This document shows, piece after piece, positions 22,735-33,455 of a DNA stretch of 33,455 nt; positions within the stretch are counted from its first letter, which is position 1; the number at the start of each line of letters is the position of its first letter. The notes under the pieces were generated by a model that worked only from the letters and a program-made list of their open reading frames with translations, did no database searches and was not told the origin of the DNA. The translations under genes were made by a program, and so were the position numbers. This stretch comes from Candidatus Methylomirabilota bacterium (GTDB lineage Bacteria > Methylomirabilota > Methylomirabilia > Rokubacteriales > CSP1-6): assembly GCA_035764725.1 (NCBI GenBank), contig DASTYT010000077.1, positions 1 to 33,455 on the forward strand, given 5' to 3'.

Positions 22735-24981
22735 TTGGCCAAGCAGCGCTCGCTCGTCGTCGTGGAATCGCCCACCAAGGTCAAGACGATCCAGAAGTAT
22801 CTGGATTCGGGGTTCGTCGTGAAGGCCTCGATGGGGCATGTCCGCGATCTGCCCAAGTCCAAGCTTGGCGTGAACGAGAAGAAGGGGTTCAAGCCCGAGT
22901 ACCGCGTGCTCCCCGCCAAGAAGAAAGTGCTCGACGAGCTCAAGAAGGTCGCCGAGAACGCGGCCGCGCTCTACATCGCGACCGACCCCGACCGGGAAGG
23001 GGAGGCCATCGGCTGGCACCTCGCCCAGGAGCTCGGGGTGGATCGCAAGAACACTCACCGCATCATGTTCAACGAGATCACCGAGCGCGCGGTCAAGGCG
23101 GCGTTCCAGCGTCCCGGCAAGATCGACCAGAACAAGGTCGACGCCCAGCAGGCCCGCCGCGTGCTCGACCGGCTCGTGGGCTACAAGCTCTCGCCGCTCC
23201 TCTGGGAGAAGATCCGCCGCGGGCTCTCCGCGGGGCGCGTGCAGTCGGTGGCGGTGCGCCTGGTCACCGAGCGCGAGCGCGAGATCGCCGCCTTCGTGCC
23301 CGTCGAGTACTGGTCGCTCCACGCCCGGCTTCTCGCCAAGACCCCTCCGGAGTTCAGCGCGACGCTCCGCGAGGTGAGGGGCGAGAAGGCCAGTTTGCCC
23401 AACGAGGCGGCCACTGTGGCGGTGATGACCGCGCTCCACGGCGCGGAGTGGCGCGTGAAGTCCGTGACCCGCGGCGAGCGCCGCCGTAATCCCGCTGCGC
23501 CCTTCATCACCTCCACGCTCCAGCAGGAGGCGAGCCGCAAGCTCCACTTCAGCGCGAAGAAGACCATGATGCTCGCCCAGCAGCTCTACGAGGGCATCGA
23601 GCTCGGCGACGAGGGTCAGGTCGGTCTCATTACCTACATGCGCACCGACGCCGTCCGCGTCTCCCAGGAGGCGCAGGACGAGGCGAAACAGTGGGTGGGC
23701 GAGCGGCTGGGGCGCGAGTACCTGCCGGACGGCCCGCCCGTGTACAAGACCAAGAAGAGCGCCCAGGACGCCCACGAGGCGGTGCGCCCGTCCGCGGTGG
23801 CGCGCGAGCCCAAGGCGCTCGTGCGCTTCCTGTCCAAAGATCAGCTCGCGCTCTACCGCCTCATCTGGGAGCGCTTCCTCGCCAGCCAGATGCTGCCCGC
23901 CGTCTACGACACGGTGGCCGCCGATATCACGGCGGGGGAGTGCCTCTTCCGCGCCCAGGGCTCCACGCTCAAGTTCGCCGGATTCACCGCGGTGTACGTG
24001 GAGTCGCGCGAGGAGTCGGACCAGCCCAGCGAGGAGGAGCAAGAAGCGGTGGTGCCGCCGCTTACCGAGGGCGAGATCCTCAGGCTGCGCGCCCTCGATC
24101 CCAAGCAGCACTTCACCCAACCGCCGCCACGCTACACCGAGGCCTCGCTGGTAAAGACGCTGGAGGAGCTCGGGATCGGCCGGCCGTCCACCTACGCCCA
24201 GATCCTCGGCACCATCCAAGACCGCGAGTACGTCCGCCGTGAGAAGGGCACGCTCTATCCCACCGAGCTCGGCATGCAGGTGACCGACATGCTCGTGCCC
24301 CATTTCCCCGAGGTGATGGACGTCGAGTTCACCGCCCAGCTCGAGGAGTCCCTCGACAAGATCGAGGAAGGGGACGCCGACTGGCAGGACACGGTGGGGG
24401 CCTTCTACAAGGAGTTCGCGAAGGACCTCAGCAAGGCCGGCAAGAAGATGGAGAACTTCAAGGAAGGCGTGGACGCCGGCCAGTCCTGCCCCGAGTGCGG
24501 CAAGCCCCTGGTGGAGAAGTGGGGCCGCTTCGGGAAGTTCCTCGCGTGCTCGGCGTACCCGGAGTGCAAGTACACCAAGGACCTCGGCGGCCGTGAGCGG
24601 CCCGCCGACGAGCCCACGGACGAGATCTGCCCGACCTGCGGCAAGGCGATGGTGATCAAGCACGGGCGCTTCGGCAAGTTCATGGCGTGCTCGGGCTACC
24701 CGGAGTGCAAGACGACCAAGCCGGTGCCGCTGGGCATCGCCTGTCCCCAGGACGGCGGCCAGCTCGTGGAGCGCCGGAGCAAGCGCGGCAAGACGTTCTA
24801 CGCGTGCGCCAACTATCCCCAGTGCACGTTCTCGGTGTGGTCGCGCCCGGTGGCGCAGCCGTGTCCCCAGTGCGGAGCGTCCTTCGTCACGGAGCGCGTG
24901 GGCCGCGGCGGCAAGATCACCCGGGCCTGCGTGAAGGAAGGCTGCGGCTACAAGGAAGACGTCGCCCCCACCGTTGCCTGA
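22735..24981 (+). CDS. topA: DNA topoisomerase I
   Basis: TopA is a type IA topoisomerase that relaxes negative supercoils. The TTG start (22735) follows AAAGGAG (22724-22730) and gives MAKQRSLVVVESPTKVKTI, the typical TOPRIM N-terminus. TOPRIM also has TDPDREGEAIGWHL. The catalytic Tyr301 is in GLITYMRTDAV. The C-terminus carries four topoisomerase zinc ribbons at about 585-612, 632-659, 670-697 and 710-737; the third has CPQD in place of a full first Cys pair. Length (748) is normal. The first ribbon bases overlap no other gene. The long open frame on the opposite strand is a codon-bias shadow. Confidence 0.98.
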   Translation: MAKQRSLVVVESPTKVKTIQKYLDSGFVVKASMGHVRDLPKSKLGVNEKKGFKPEYRVLPAKKKVLDELKKVAENAAALYIATDPDREGEAIGWHLAQELGVDRKNTHRIMFNEITERAVKAAFQRPGKIDQNKVDAQQARRVLDRLVGYKLSPLLWEKIRRGLSAGRVQSVAVRLVTEREREIAAFVPVEYWSLHARLLAKTPPEFSATLREVRGEKASLPNEAATVAVMTALHGAEWRVKSVTRGERRRNPAAPFITSTLQQEASRKLHFSAKKTMMLAQQLYEGIELGDEGQVGLITYMRTDAVRVSQEAQDEAKQWVGERLGREYLPDGPPVYKTKKSAQDAHEAVRPSAVAREPKALVRFLSKDQLALYRLIWERFLASQMLPAVYDTVAADITAGECLFRAQGSTLKFAGFTAVYVESREESDQPSEEEQEAVVPPLTEGEILRLRALDPKQHFTQPPPRYTEASLVKTLEELGIGRPSTYAQILGTIQDREYVRREKGTLYPTELGMQVTDMLVPHFPEVMDVEFTAQLEESLDKIEEGDADWQDTVGAFYKEFAKDLSKAGKKMENFKEGVDAGQSCPECGKPLVEKWGRFGKFLACSAYPECKYTKDLGGRERPADEPTDEICPTCGKAMVIKHGRFGKFMACSGYPECKTTKPVPLGIACPQDGGQLVERRSKRGKTFYACANYPQCTFSVWSRPVAQPCPQCGASFVTERVGRGGKITRACVKEGCGYKEDVAPTVA
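24487..24711 (+). repeat. Two near-identical zinc-ribbon repeats inside topA
   Basis: Units 24487-24570 and 24628-24711 (84 bases each, start-to-start 141 bases) encode CPECGKPLVEKWGRFGKFLA and CPTCGKAMVIKHGRFGKFMA followed by C-S-x-Y-P-E-C-K. They are closer to each other than to ribbons three and four, indicating an internal duplication. Confidence 0.7.
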
Positions 24982-24994
24982 CGGGATCCGCCCC

Positions 24995-25876
24995 ATGCGT
25001 GGCGACGCCGACCTGGTGCCCGCGTTCCTCCGGTATCTCGCCGCGGAGCGGGGGGCGTCGGCCCATACCTTGCGTAGTTACGCTGCTGATCTGGCCGAGC
25101 TCCAGGCCTTCCTGCGCGGCGCACGGGTGCCCGGCCTCGCCGCCGCCGACGCGCGCGTCCTGCGTGGCTATCTCGCGTGGCTGCATGGCCGGGGGCTCGC
25201 GAAGTCGTCCATCGCCCGCAAGCTCGCGTCGGTCCGGAGCTGTTACCGCTTCCTGGCGCGGCGCGAGCTGGTCGCGGCCAACCCCGCGCGCCAGCTCGCG
25301 AGCCCGCGGCTGCCCCGGCGGCTTCCGTCGGTGCTGCCAAAGGACGAGTCCAAGGACCTGCTCGACGCGCCGTCGGAGGACACCCTGGCGGGCCGGCGCG
25401 ATCGCGCGCTCCTCGAGCTGCTCTACGCGAGCGGCCTGCGCGTGGCCGAGTGCTGCGGCCTCGACCTGGAGGACCTCGATCGTCGCCACGGCACCGTACG
25501 CGTGATGGGGAAGGGCAGCAAGGAGCGTGTGGTCCCGGTGGGCGAGATCGCCCTCGAGGCGCTGGACGCCTACCTCGATCGACGCGGAGGCGGAAACGGG
25601 CCCATCTTCCGCAACGCGCGGGGCACCCGGCTGTCCACCCGGAGCGTTCACTCGATCGTGCGGCGGCGCGCGCGCGCGGCGGGGTTGGCCCGGCGGGTCA
25701 CGCCCCACACGCTGCGCCACACCTTCGCCACGCATCTGCTCGGCGAGGGCGCCGATCTCCGCTTCATCCAGGAGCTGCTCGGCCACAGCCGGCTCTCCAC
25801 CACCCAGCGCTACACCCACGTGAGCCCCGAGCACCTGATGAAGGTGTACGACGCGGCCCATCCCCGCGCGGTATGA
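24995..25876 (+). CDS. xerC: Tyrosine recombinase XerC/XerD type
   Basis: XerC-type recombinases resolve chromosome dimers at dif. From ATG 24995 the protein has 293 residues: a SAM-like core-binding domain (to about 100) and a catalytic domain with Arg149 (ASGLRVAE), Lys173 (GKGSKER), His238-x-x-Arg241 ([10 protein letters not shown]), His264 ([10 protein letters not shown]) and Tyr273 (RYTHV). The complete R-K-H-R-H-Y set means an active enzyme. An in-frame TTG at 24974 overlapping topA would add seven residues without homology. Its stop overlaps hslV (ATGA). Gene order topA-(trmFO)-xerC-hslV-hslU is the CodV locus known from Firmicutes, so a chromosomal XerC rather than an integrase is favoured. 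Confidence 0.93.
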   Translation: MRGDADLVPAFLRYLAAERGASAHTLRSYAADLAELQAFLRGARVPGLAAADARVLRGYLAWLHGRGLAKSSIARKLASVRSCYRFLARRELVAANPARQLASPRLPRRLPSVLPKDESKDLLDAPSEDTLAGRRDRALLELLYASGLRVAECCGLDLEDLDRRHGTVRVMGKGSKERVVPVGEIALEALDAYLDRRGGGNGPIFRNARGTRLSTRSVHSIVRRRARAAGLARRVTPHTLRHTFATHLLGEGADLRFIQELLGHSRLSTTQRYTHVSPEHLMKVYDAAHPRAV

Positions 25877-26423
25877 GCGCGCCGGGCGGGGACGCGGTGT
25901 TCCACGCCACCACGGTGGTGGCGGTGCGCCATCGCGGCACGGTCGCGGTGGGCGGCGACGGCCAGGTGACGCTGGGCCAGACCGTGGTCAAGGCGAGCGC
26001 GCGCAAAGTCCGCAAGCTCCACCACGGGCGCGTGCTCGCGGGCTTCGCGGGGGCGGCCGCGGACGCGTTCACGCTCTTCGCTCGCTTCGAGGCCAAGCTG
26101 GAGGAGCACCGCGGGAACCTGGTCCGGTCGGCGGTGGAGCTTGCCAAGGACTGGCGGACCGATCGGGTCCTGCGGCGGCTCGAGGCCCTGCTCGCCGTGG
26201 CCGACGCCGAGGCCTCGCTGATCGTCTCGGGCACCGGCGACGTGATCGAGCCCGACGACGGGCTCATCGGCATCGGCTCGGGCGGTCCCTCCGCCCTCGC
26301 CGCCGCCCGAGCGCTGGTCTCCCACTCCTCGCTGGACGCGCCCGCCATCGTCGAGCAGGCGCTCCGCATCGCGGCCGGGATCTGCATCTACACCAACGAG
26401 CAGGTCACCGTGGAGGCCCTCCC

Positions 26424-26427
<4 letters not shown>
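25873..26427 (+). CDS. hslV: ATP-dependent protease subunit HslV
   Basis: HslV is the threonine-protease core of the HslUV (ClpQY) protease. The 184-residue precursor has a short propeptide ([12 protein letters not shown]) followed by TTVVAVRH, so Thr13 becomes the N-terminal nucleophile after removal of the first 12 residues. [23 protein letters not shown] and [15 protein letters not shown] are family signatures, and [16 protein letters not shown] lies near the C-terminus. The ATG overlaps the xerC stop; the stop overlaps hslU (GTGA). Confidence 0.97.
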
Positions 26428-27776
<1,349 letters not shown>

Positions 27777-27784
27777 GAGCGCGC

Positions 27785-28666
27785 ATGCCCCCCCTGGATA
27801 TGGACCGTATGATCCTCAGGGCGGAGGTGCTCCTGGAGGCCCTGCCGTATCTGCAAGCCTTCCAGGGCCGCACCCTCGTCATCAAGTACGGCGGGGCGGC
27901 CATGGAGAAGGCCGACCTCAAGGAGCAATTCGCGCGCGACGTCCTCCTGCTCCGCCTCATCGGCATCCGTCCCGTCATCGTGCACGGGGGCGGCCCCCAG
28001 ATCGGCGCCCTCATGAAGCGGCTCGGCAAGGAGCCGCACTTCGTGGGCGGGATGCGGGTCACCGACCCGGAGACGATGGAGATCGTTGAGATGATGCTGG
28101 GCGGGAAGATCAACAAGGAGATCGTGGGGCTGATCAACATGCACGGGGCCCACGCGGTGGGCCTCTCGGGCAAGGACGGCAATCTCCTCCGCGCGCGCCG
28201 ACGCCTGCACCGGATGCCCGACGGTCGCGTGGTGGACATCGGCCTCGTGGGCGAGGTGGAGACGGTGAACGGGGACATGATCCGCCTCCTCGTCGAGGCG
28301 GGGCTCATCCCGGTGATCGCCCCGATCGGCGTGGGCGTCGAGGGCGAGACCTACAACATCAACGCCGATCTCGTGGCGGGCGACGTGGCGGCGGCCCTTC
28401 GCGCGGAGAAGCTCATCCACCTCACCGACGTGCAGGGGATCAATGGCCAGGACGGCAAGCTCATCTCGCGCCTCACCAAGCGGGAGGCGGAGCGGCTGAT
28501 CGAGTCCGGGGTGATCGAGGGCGGCATGCTGCCGAAGGTCGAGTCGTCCCTCAAGGCCATCGAGGGAGGCGCCGCCAAGGCCCACATCATCGACGGCCGG
28601 ATCGCCCATGCAGTGCTCCTCGAGGTCTTCACCCACGAGGGCATCGGCACCGAGATTGTCTTTTAG
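27785..28666 (+). CDS. argB: Acetylglutamate kinase, arginine-sensitive type by its N-terminal helix
   Basis: ArgB phosphorylates N-acetylglutamate in arginine synthesis. The 293-residue protein has [10 protein letters not shown] (Lys34), [12 protein letters not shown] (67-76), [10 protein letters not shown] with Arg91, and [12 protein letters not shown]. About 27 residues precede the first strand, including [19 protein letters not shown]. This resembles the mobile N-terminal helix of hexameric arginine-inhibited kinases and is absent from the arginine-insensitive Escherichia coli type. Feedback inhibition by arginine is therefore inferred. A TAGGAG ribosome site overlaps the hslU stop. Confidence 0.97.
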   Translation: MPPLDMDRMILRAEVLLEALPYLQAFQGRTLVIKYGGAAMEKADLKEQFARDVLLLRLIGIRPVIVHGGGPQIGALMKRLGKEPHFVGGMRVTDPETMEIVEMMLGGKINKEIVGLINMHGAHAVGLSGKDGNLLRARRRLHRMPDGRVVDIGLVGEVETVNGDMIRLLVEAGLIPVIAPIGVGVEGETYNINADLVAGDVAAALRAEKLIHLTDVQGINGQDGKLISRLTKREAERLIESGVIEGGMLPKVESSLKAIEGGAAKAHIIDGRIAHAVLLEVFTHEGIGTEIVF

Positions 28667-28762
28667 ACGCGGGTATGAGATGCGAAGCCACCCGATAGAG
28701 GTCGTCGCTTGCGGCGACCGTAGATCAAATCAAGAACTCGGCGCATAGCGACGGGAGACACC
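28667..28762 (+). promoter_or_regulatory. argB-argD intergenic leader: mini-ORF and competing hairpins
   Basis: A seven-codon ORF (28675-28698, MRCEATR) contains AGA and CGA arginine codons. One base after its stop, GGTCGTCG (28700-28707) pairs with CGGCGACC (28712-28719) around the loop CTTG, with one G-U pair. The overlapping stretch CGTCGCT (28703-28709) can instead pair with AGCGACG (28747-28753), next to the argD ribosome site GGGAGA (28753-28758). The two pairings are mutually exclusive. There is no T tract, so any control would act on translation or processing. Chance pairing is common at this GC content. Confidence 0.35.
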
Positions 28763-29962
28763 GTGGACACCAAGGCCCTGCTCGAGACCGGCGGCAAGCA
28801 CCTCATGGCGTTCACCAAGCGGGCGCCCATCGCGCTGGTGCGCGGCGAGGGGATGCGGGTCTGGGACTCCGACGGCAAGGAGTATCTCGACTTCACCGGC
28901 GGCATTGCCGTGACCGCGCTGGGGCACTCGCATCCGCGCGTGGTGGGGACGATCCGGGAGCAGGCGACCACGCTGATGCACGTGTCGAATCTGTTCCACA
29001 TCCCGCAGCAGACTCACCTCGCCAAGCTCCTCTGCGATCACTCCTTCGCCGACCGGGTATTCTTCTCCAACTCGGGCGCGGAGGCCAACGAGGCGGCGAT
29101 CAAGCTCGCGCGGAAGTGGGCCAAGGAGCACGGAGCGAGCGACCGCGGCGACATCATCACGATGCGCGGCGGGTTCCATGGACGAACGCTGGCCACCGTG
29201 ACGGCCACCGCGCAGGAGAAGTATCACCATGGCTTCGAGCCGCTGCCCGGCGGGTTCAAGTACGTGCCGTTCAACGACCTCCGCTCGGTGGAGCGCGCGA
29301 TCGACAGCCACACCGCGGGGATCATGGTGGAGCCCATCCAGGGCGAGGGCGGGGTCAACATCCCCGACGACGGCTACCTCCCCGGCCTTCGCAAACTCTG
29401 TGACGAGGCCGGCGTGTGCCTGATCTTCGACGAGATTCAGACCGGCATGGGCCGCACCGGCCGCCTCTGGGGCTACGAGCACTCCGGCGTGGCCCCGGAC
29501 GTCATGACGGTGGCGAAGGCGCTGGCCAACGGCGTGCCCATCGGCGCGACCCTCGCCACCGACGAGGTGGCTTCCGCCTTCGCCCCCGGCACCCACGGCA
29601 GCACGTTCGGCGGCAACCCCTTCGCCACCGCGGTGGGCCTTACCGTGCTCACCACGCTCATCGAGGAGCGCCTCCCCGAGCGGGCCGACCGGATGGGACG
29701 GCTCCTCGTCGCCGAGCTCGAGAAGGTGCGGGCCCGCCGCGGGGCCGCGGTCAAGGCGGTGCGCGGACGCGGCTGCCTCGTCGGCATGGATCTGGTGCCG
29801 CCGGTGGCCGACGTGCTCGGCGCGTGTCGCGACCGCGGGCTGCTCGTCCTCACCGCGGGCGACAACACTTTGCGCCTCGCCCCCTCCCTCGTGCTCGACG
29901 AGAAGGATGTGGCACGCGCCGTCTCCATCATCGACGAGGCGCTGGGCACCGTCGCGGGATGA
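28763..29962 (+). CDS. argD: Acetylornithine aminotransferase
   Basis: ArgD is a class III PLP aminotransferase converting N-acetylglutamate semialdehyde to N-acetylornithine. The 399-residue protein has YLDFTGGIAVTALGHSHPRV, the phosphate-binding SNSGAEANEAAIKLAR (102-117), FHGRTLATVTAT, LIFDEIQTGMGRTG and the PLP lysine Lys252 in TVAKALANGVPIGA. The GTG start follows GGGAGA. It may also serve lysine synthesis as succinyldiaminopimelate aminotransferase, as in some bacteria. The stop overlaps the argF start (ATGA). Confidence 0.95.
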   Translation: MDTKALLETGGKHLMAFTKRAPIALVRGEGMRVWDSDGKEYLDFTGGIAVTALGHSHPRVVGTIREQATTLMHVSNLFHIPQQTHLAKLLCDHSFADRVFFSNSGAEANEAAIKLARKWAKEHGASDRGDIITMRGGFHGRTLATVTATAQEKYHHGFEPLPGGFKYVPFNDLRSVERAIDSHTAGIMVEPIQGEGGVNIPDDGYLPGLRKLCDEAGVCLIFDEIQTGMGRTGRLWGYEHSGVAPDVMTVAKALANGVPIGATLATDEVASAFAPGTHGSTFGGNPFATAVGLTVLTTLIEERLPERADRMGRLLVAELEKVRARRGAAVKAVRGRGCLVGMDLVPPVADVLGACRDRGLLVLTAGDNTLRLAPSLVLDEKDVARAVSIIDEALGTVAG

Positions 29963-30867
29963 AGCACTTCCTCTCGATCCAGGACCTCGAGCGCGAGGAC
30001 GTTGGGCGCCTCTTCCGGCTCACCGCCGAGCTGAAGTCGCGGACCAAGGCGCGCGACCGCGGCACCCCGCTCGCCGGACGCGCCATGGCGCTCATCTTCG
30101 AGAAGCCCTCGCTCCGCACCCGCGTGACGTTCGAGGTGGGGATGTTCCAGCTCGGCGGCTCCGCGGTGTACCTGTCCGCCCAGGAGATCGGCCTTGGCAA
30201 GCGCGAGTCGGTGCCCGACATCGCCCGCAACCTCTCACGGTGGGTCGACGTCATCGCCGCGCGCGTGTTCGCCCACGCGACGGTGGAAGGGCTGGCCGAG
30301 CACGCCGCCGTGCCCGTCATCAACGGCCTCTCGGACCGCGAGCACCCCTGCCAGGCGATGGCCGACTACTTCACGCTGTGGGAGCGGGGCCTCGACCTGG
30401 CCAAGGTCCGCCTCGCGTGGATCGGCGACGGCAACAATGTCTGCCACTCCGTGCTCCTCCTGGGTGCGCTGCTGGGCACCCGTATGGTGGTGGCGACGCC
30501 GCCCGGCTACGAGCCGGCGCCCGCCATCATCGACACCTGCCGCCGACTCGGCGCCAGGATCGAGCAGACCACGGAGGCGCGCGACGCGGCCGACGGCGCG
30601 GACGTGATCTACACCGACGCGTGGGTGAGCATGGGCCAGGAGGCGGAGCGCGAGCGCCGCCACGAGGCCTTCCAGCGCTATCAGGTCAACGAAGCGCTGC
30701 TCCGCTTCGCGCCCAGGGCGCTGGTGATGCACTGTCTGCCTGCTCACCGGGGCGAGGAGGTCACCGATCCGGTGCTCGACGGGCCGCAGAGCGTGATCCT
30801 CGATCAGGCCGAGAACCGGCTGCACGCCCAGAAGGCGGTCATCCTCCACCTCTTGGGCGGCGACTAG
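29959..30867 (+). CDS. argF: Ornithine carbamoyltransferase
   Basis: ArgF joins carbamoyl phosphate and ornithine to citrulline. The 302-residue protein has the carbamoyl-phosphate loop SLRTR (51-55) in FEKPSLRTRVTFE, His129-Pro-Cys-Gln132 (HPCQAMADYFTL), the ornithine-side GDGNNVCHS, and HCLP (258-261) in MHCLPAHRGEEV. The loop reads S-L-R-T-R, where many relatives have S-T-R-T-R; the Leu form also occurs widely. The ATG overlaps the argD stop. Acetylornithine or succinylornithine carbamoyltransferases are alternatives, but HPCQ plus HCLPAHRG fit the standard enzyme. Confidence 0.96.
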   Translation: MKHFLSIQDLEREDVGRLFRLTAELKSRTKARDRGTPLAGRAMALIFEKPSLRTRVTFEVGMFQLGGSAVYLSAQEIGLGKRESVPDIARNLSRWVDVIAARVFAHATVEGLAEHAAVPVINGLSDREHPCQAMADYFTLWERGLDLAKVRLAWIGDGNNVCHSVLLLGALLGTRMVVATPPGYEPAPAIIDTCRRLGARIEQTTEARDAADGADVIYTDAWVSMGQEAERERRHEAFQRYQVNEALLRFAPRALVMHCLPAHRGEEVTDPVLDGPQSVILDQAENRLHAQKAVILHLLGGD

Positions 30868-30876
30868 GAGACCGGC

Positions 30877-32082
<1,206 letters not shown>

Positions 32083-32091
32083 GGGCGAGGC

Positions 32092-32847
32092 ATGCATGTG
32101 CACGTCGCCCTGGGGCCGGCGGAGTTCGTCGCGGCCCCCCTCGACGGCCGTGCCGCGCTGGTGATCGACGTGCTCCGCGCAACGACCTCGGTGGTGGCGG
32201 CCTGCGTGGCGGGCTGCCGCAGCGTGATCCCCGTGCCGGACGAGGCGGCGGCGCGCCGCGTGGCGGGACGCTTCCCCCCGGGCGAGTGCGTGCTCGCGGG
32301 TGAGCGCGGCGGCGACCCCATTCCGGGGTTCGATCTCGGGAACTCGCCCCTCGAGTTCACCGCCGACCGTGTGGCCGGCCGGGTCATCGTGCTCACTACC
32401 ACCAACGGCACGAACACGATGCTGGCGGCGGCACCCGCCGCGGCCGGGGCGGTGGCCGCCCTGACCAATGCCGGCGCCGCCGCGCGCTGGGCGCTGGAGC
32501 GCGGCACCGACCTCACGCTCCTGTGCTCCGGAGAGCGTGGCGGCTTCTGCCTTGAAGACGCGGTGTGCGCGGGCTTCGTGGTCGATGCCCTCGCGTCGGA
32601 TGGGGCGCGCGGGCTCCGCTTCACGGACGCCGCGGTGGCGGCGCGCCGCCTCGCCGACGCGTACGCGGGCCGTCTCGAGCACCTCATCCAGGACGCGGCG
32701 TGGGCGCGGCACCTCCACAAGGCGGGACGTGCGGAGGACTTCGCGGCGTGCCTGGCGCTCTCGTCGCTGGACCAGGTGCCCCGGCTCTCGAACGGGGCGA
32801 TCGTGCCGGGGCCTGCGGACCCCGCGGCGGTGGACGTGCGGCGATGA
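32092..32847 (+). CDS. comB: ComB family phosphatase (2-phosphosulfolactate phosphatase-like)
   Basis: The 251-residue protein belongs to the ComB family, whose archaeal founder removes phosphate from 2-phosphosulfolactate in coenzyme M synthesis and needs magnesium. Conserved blocks are VIDVLRATTSV (Asp26), GERGGDPIPGFDLGNSPLEF (from residue 70), TTTNGT, and LCSGERGGFCLEDAVCAG. Many bacteria without known coenzyme M carry this family, so the real substrate is uncertain. No comA, comC or other sulfolactate gene is in the window. The stop overlaps pgsA (ATGA), which places it in a short operon with phospholipid genes. Confidence 0.85.
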   Translation: MHVHVALGPAEFVAAPLDGRAALVIDVLRATTSVVAACVAGCRSVIPVPDEAAARRVAGRFPPGECVLAGERGGDPIPGFDLGNSPLEFTADRVAGRVIVLTTTNGTNTMLAAAPAAAGAVAALTNAGAAARWALERGTDLTLLCSGERGGFCLEDAVCAGFVVDALASDGARGLRFTDAAVAARRLADAYAGRLEHLIQDAAWARHLHKAGRAEDFAACLALSSLDQVPRLSNGAIVPGPADPAAVDVRR

Positions 32848-33419
32848 ATGTTCCCATCGCGCTGACGCTCATCCGCATCGTGCTGGTCCCGCTCGTCATC
32901 GTGTTCCTGATCTCCTCCCAGCGGGTGCACGTGATCATCGCTGCGGTGATCTTCCTCGCCGCCTCGCTCACCGACTGGCTCGACGGCTTGATCGCCCGGC
33001 GCACGAATCAGGTGACTCGTCTCGGAACCCTCCTCGATCCCGTGGCCGACAAGCTGCTCGTCGCCGCCGCTCTGGTGTCGCTGGTACAGGTGGACATGGT
33101 CCCGGCGTGGATGGCCTGGGTGATCATCGGGCGTGAGCTCGCGGTGACCGGCCTTCGCGGAGTCGCGCTCTCGATGGGCGTGGTGGTGCCCGCCTCCCGC
33201 CTGGGCAAGCTCAAGACCGTGACCCAGTACGTGGCGGTGACGCTCCTGATCCTCGAGAAGGGCGTGCCCGCGGAGTTCGTGCCCTTCCACCTGGTCACCG
33301 ATGCGATGCTGTGGATCACGCTCTTCATCACCGTGCTCTCCGGGCTCGACTACTTCTACGGCTTCTTCGTCCGCGCCGGCGGAGACGTCCTCGTGAAGGA
33401 TCGCGAACGGTGGCCCTGA
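32844..33419 (+). CDS. pgsA: CDP-diacylglycerol-glycerol-3-phosphate 3-phosphatidyltransferase
   Basis: PgsA makes phosphatidylglycerol phosphate from CDP-diacylglycerol and glycerol-3-phosphate at the inner membrane. The 191-residue protein has several transmembrane helices and the full CDP-alcohol phosphatidyltransferase signature: Asp44, Asp47-Gly48, Ala51-Arg52, Gly61, Asp65 and Asp69. The N-terminal PIALTLIRIVLVP is typical of PgsA. The ATG overlaps the comB stop; the open frame continues upstream without homology. The probable plsY start overlaps its last codons. Confidence 0.95.
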   Translation: MNVPIALTLIRIVLVPLVIVFLISSQRVHVIIAAVIFLAASLTDWLDGLIARRTNQVTRLGTLLDPVADKLLVAAALVSLVQVDMVPAWMAWVIIGRELAVTGLRGVALSMGVVVPASRLGKLKTVTQYVAVTLLILEKGVPAEFVPFHLVTDAMLWITLFITVLSGLDYFYGFFVRAGGDVLVKDRERWP

Positions 33420-33455
33420 GCCTCCTCGGTCTCGCCGCGGCGTACCTGGTCGGGG
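33410..33455 (+). CDS. plsY: Probable glycerol-3-phosphate acyltransferase PlsY, N-terminus only
   Basis: GTG at 33410 opens a frame that overlaps the end of pgsA by 10 bases and runs off the window. It encodes MALSLLGLAAAYLVG, a hydrophobic first helix like that preceding GSIPFG in PlsY. PlsY acylates glycerol-3-phosphate with acyl phosphate, which fits a position after pgsA. Only 15 residues are visible, so another membrane protein is possible. Confidence 0.55.
   Translation, partial: MALSLLGLAAAYLVG

Noticed and set aside
22714..24996. A 760-codon open frame on the minus strand covering all of topA
   Set aside because: It mirrors topA exactly, is rich in His, Arg, Leu and Gly as expected from GC-rich third positions, and shows no family motif.
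24995..25876. Integrase of a mobile element
   Set aside because: The tyrosine recombinase sits in the conserved topA-xerC-hslV-hslU order with coupled translation, which points to chromosomal XerC.

Overview
This is a very GC-rich, gene-dense bacterial chromosome segment that looks like housekeeping DNA with no mobile elements, tRNA/rRNA genes or CRISPR. Thirty-one genes are supported. All but one lie on the + strand, and most are packed into operons with 4-base stop/start overlaps. The gene order (leuB-asd-truA; hemX-hemA-hemC-hemD-hemB; dprA-topA-xerC-hslV-hslU; argB-argD-argF-argG) resembles delta-proteobacterial and Firmicute neighbourhoods. The complete alternative-complex-III-type respiratory operon and the GC content would suit a lineage such as Rokubacteria/Methylomirabilota (NC10) or a relative. 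That placement is inferred from layout only.

Layout: 1-2281 holds the end of leuB, then asd and truA (leucine, aspartate-family, tRNA pseudouridine). 2321-11457 is a heme/sulfur block: fdhD, a HemX/CcsA-like membrane protein, hemA, hemC, hemD, hemB, then a cysteine module (cysteine-free Rrf2 regulator, cysteine synthase, CysO-like sulfur carrier, JAMM protease Mec), then hemL. Together hemA, hemL, hemB, hemC and hemD cover the C5 route from glutamyl-tRNA to uroporphyrinogen III. 11601-18113 encodes alternative complex III subunits B, C, D, E and F; no ActA gene is present. 18150-19373 is moeA, meeting a minus-strand YeeE/YedE (TsuA-like) transporter gene tail to tail at a shared palindrome. 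20456-21670 is a lipoprotein with a C-terminal TPR domain like CpoB/YbgF. 21762-27776 is dprA-topA-xerC-hslV-hslU. 27785-32082 is argB-argD-argF-argG without argH. The window ends with comB, pgsA and the first codons of a probable plsY.

The most interesting signals are: a CysO-like protein whose diglycine is masked by ten extra residues next to its own JAMM protease; a perfect 17-bp palindrome filling the spacer of a promoter in front of the cysteine synthase gene, directly after an Rrf2 regulator gene; an ActB that keeps a full N-terminal C-x2-C-x3-C-x27-C cluster motif in an operon without actA; a truA that appears to start at ACG behind a strong Shine-Dalgarno sequence; and a leader before argD with a tiny Arg-containing ORF and two competing hairpins. 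There is no gene-free stretch above 300 bases; the longest gap (143 bases, 11458-11600) holds the ACIII promoter.
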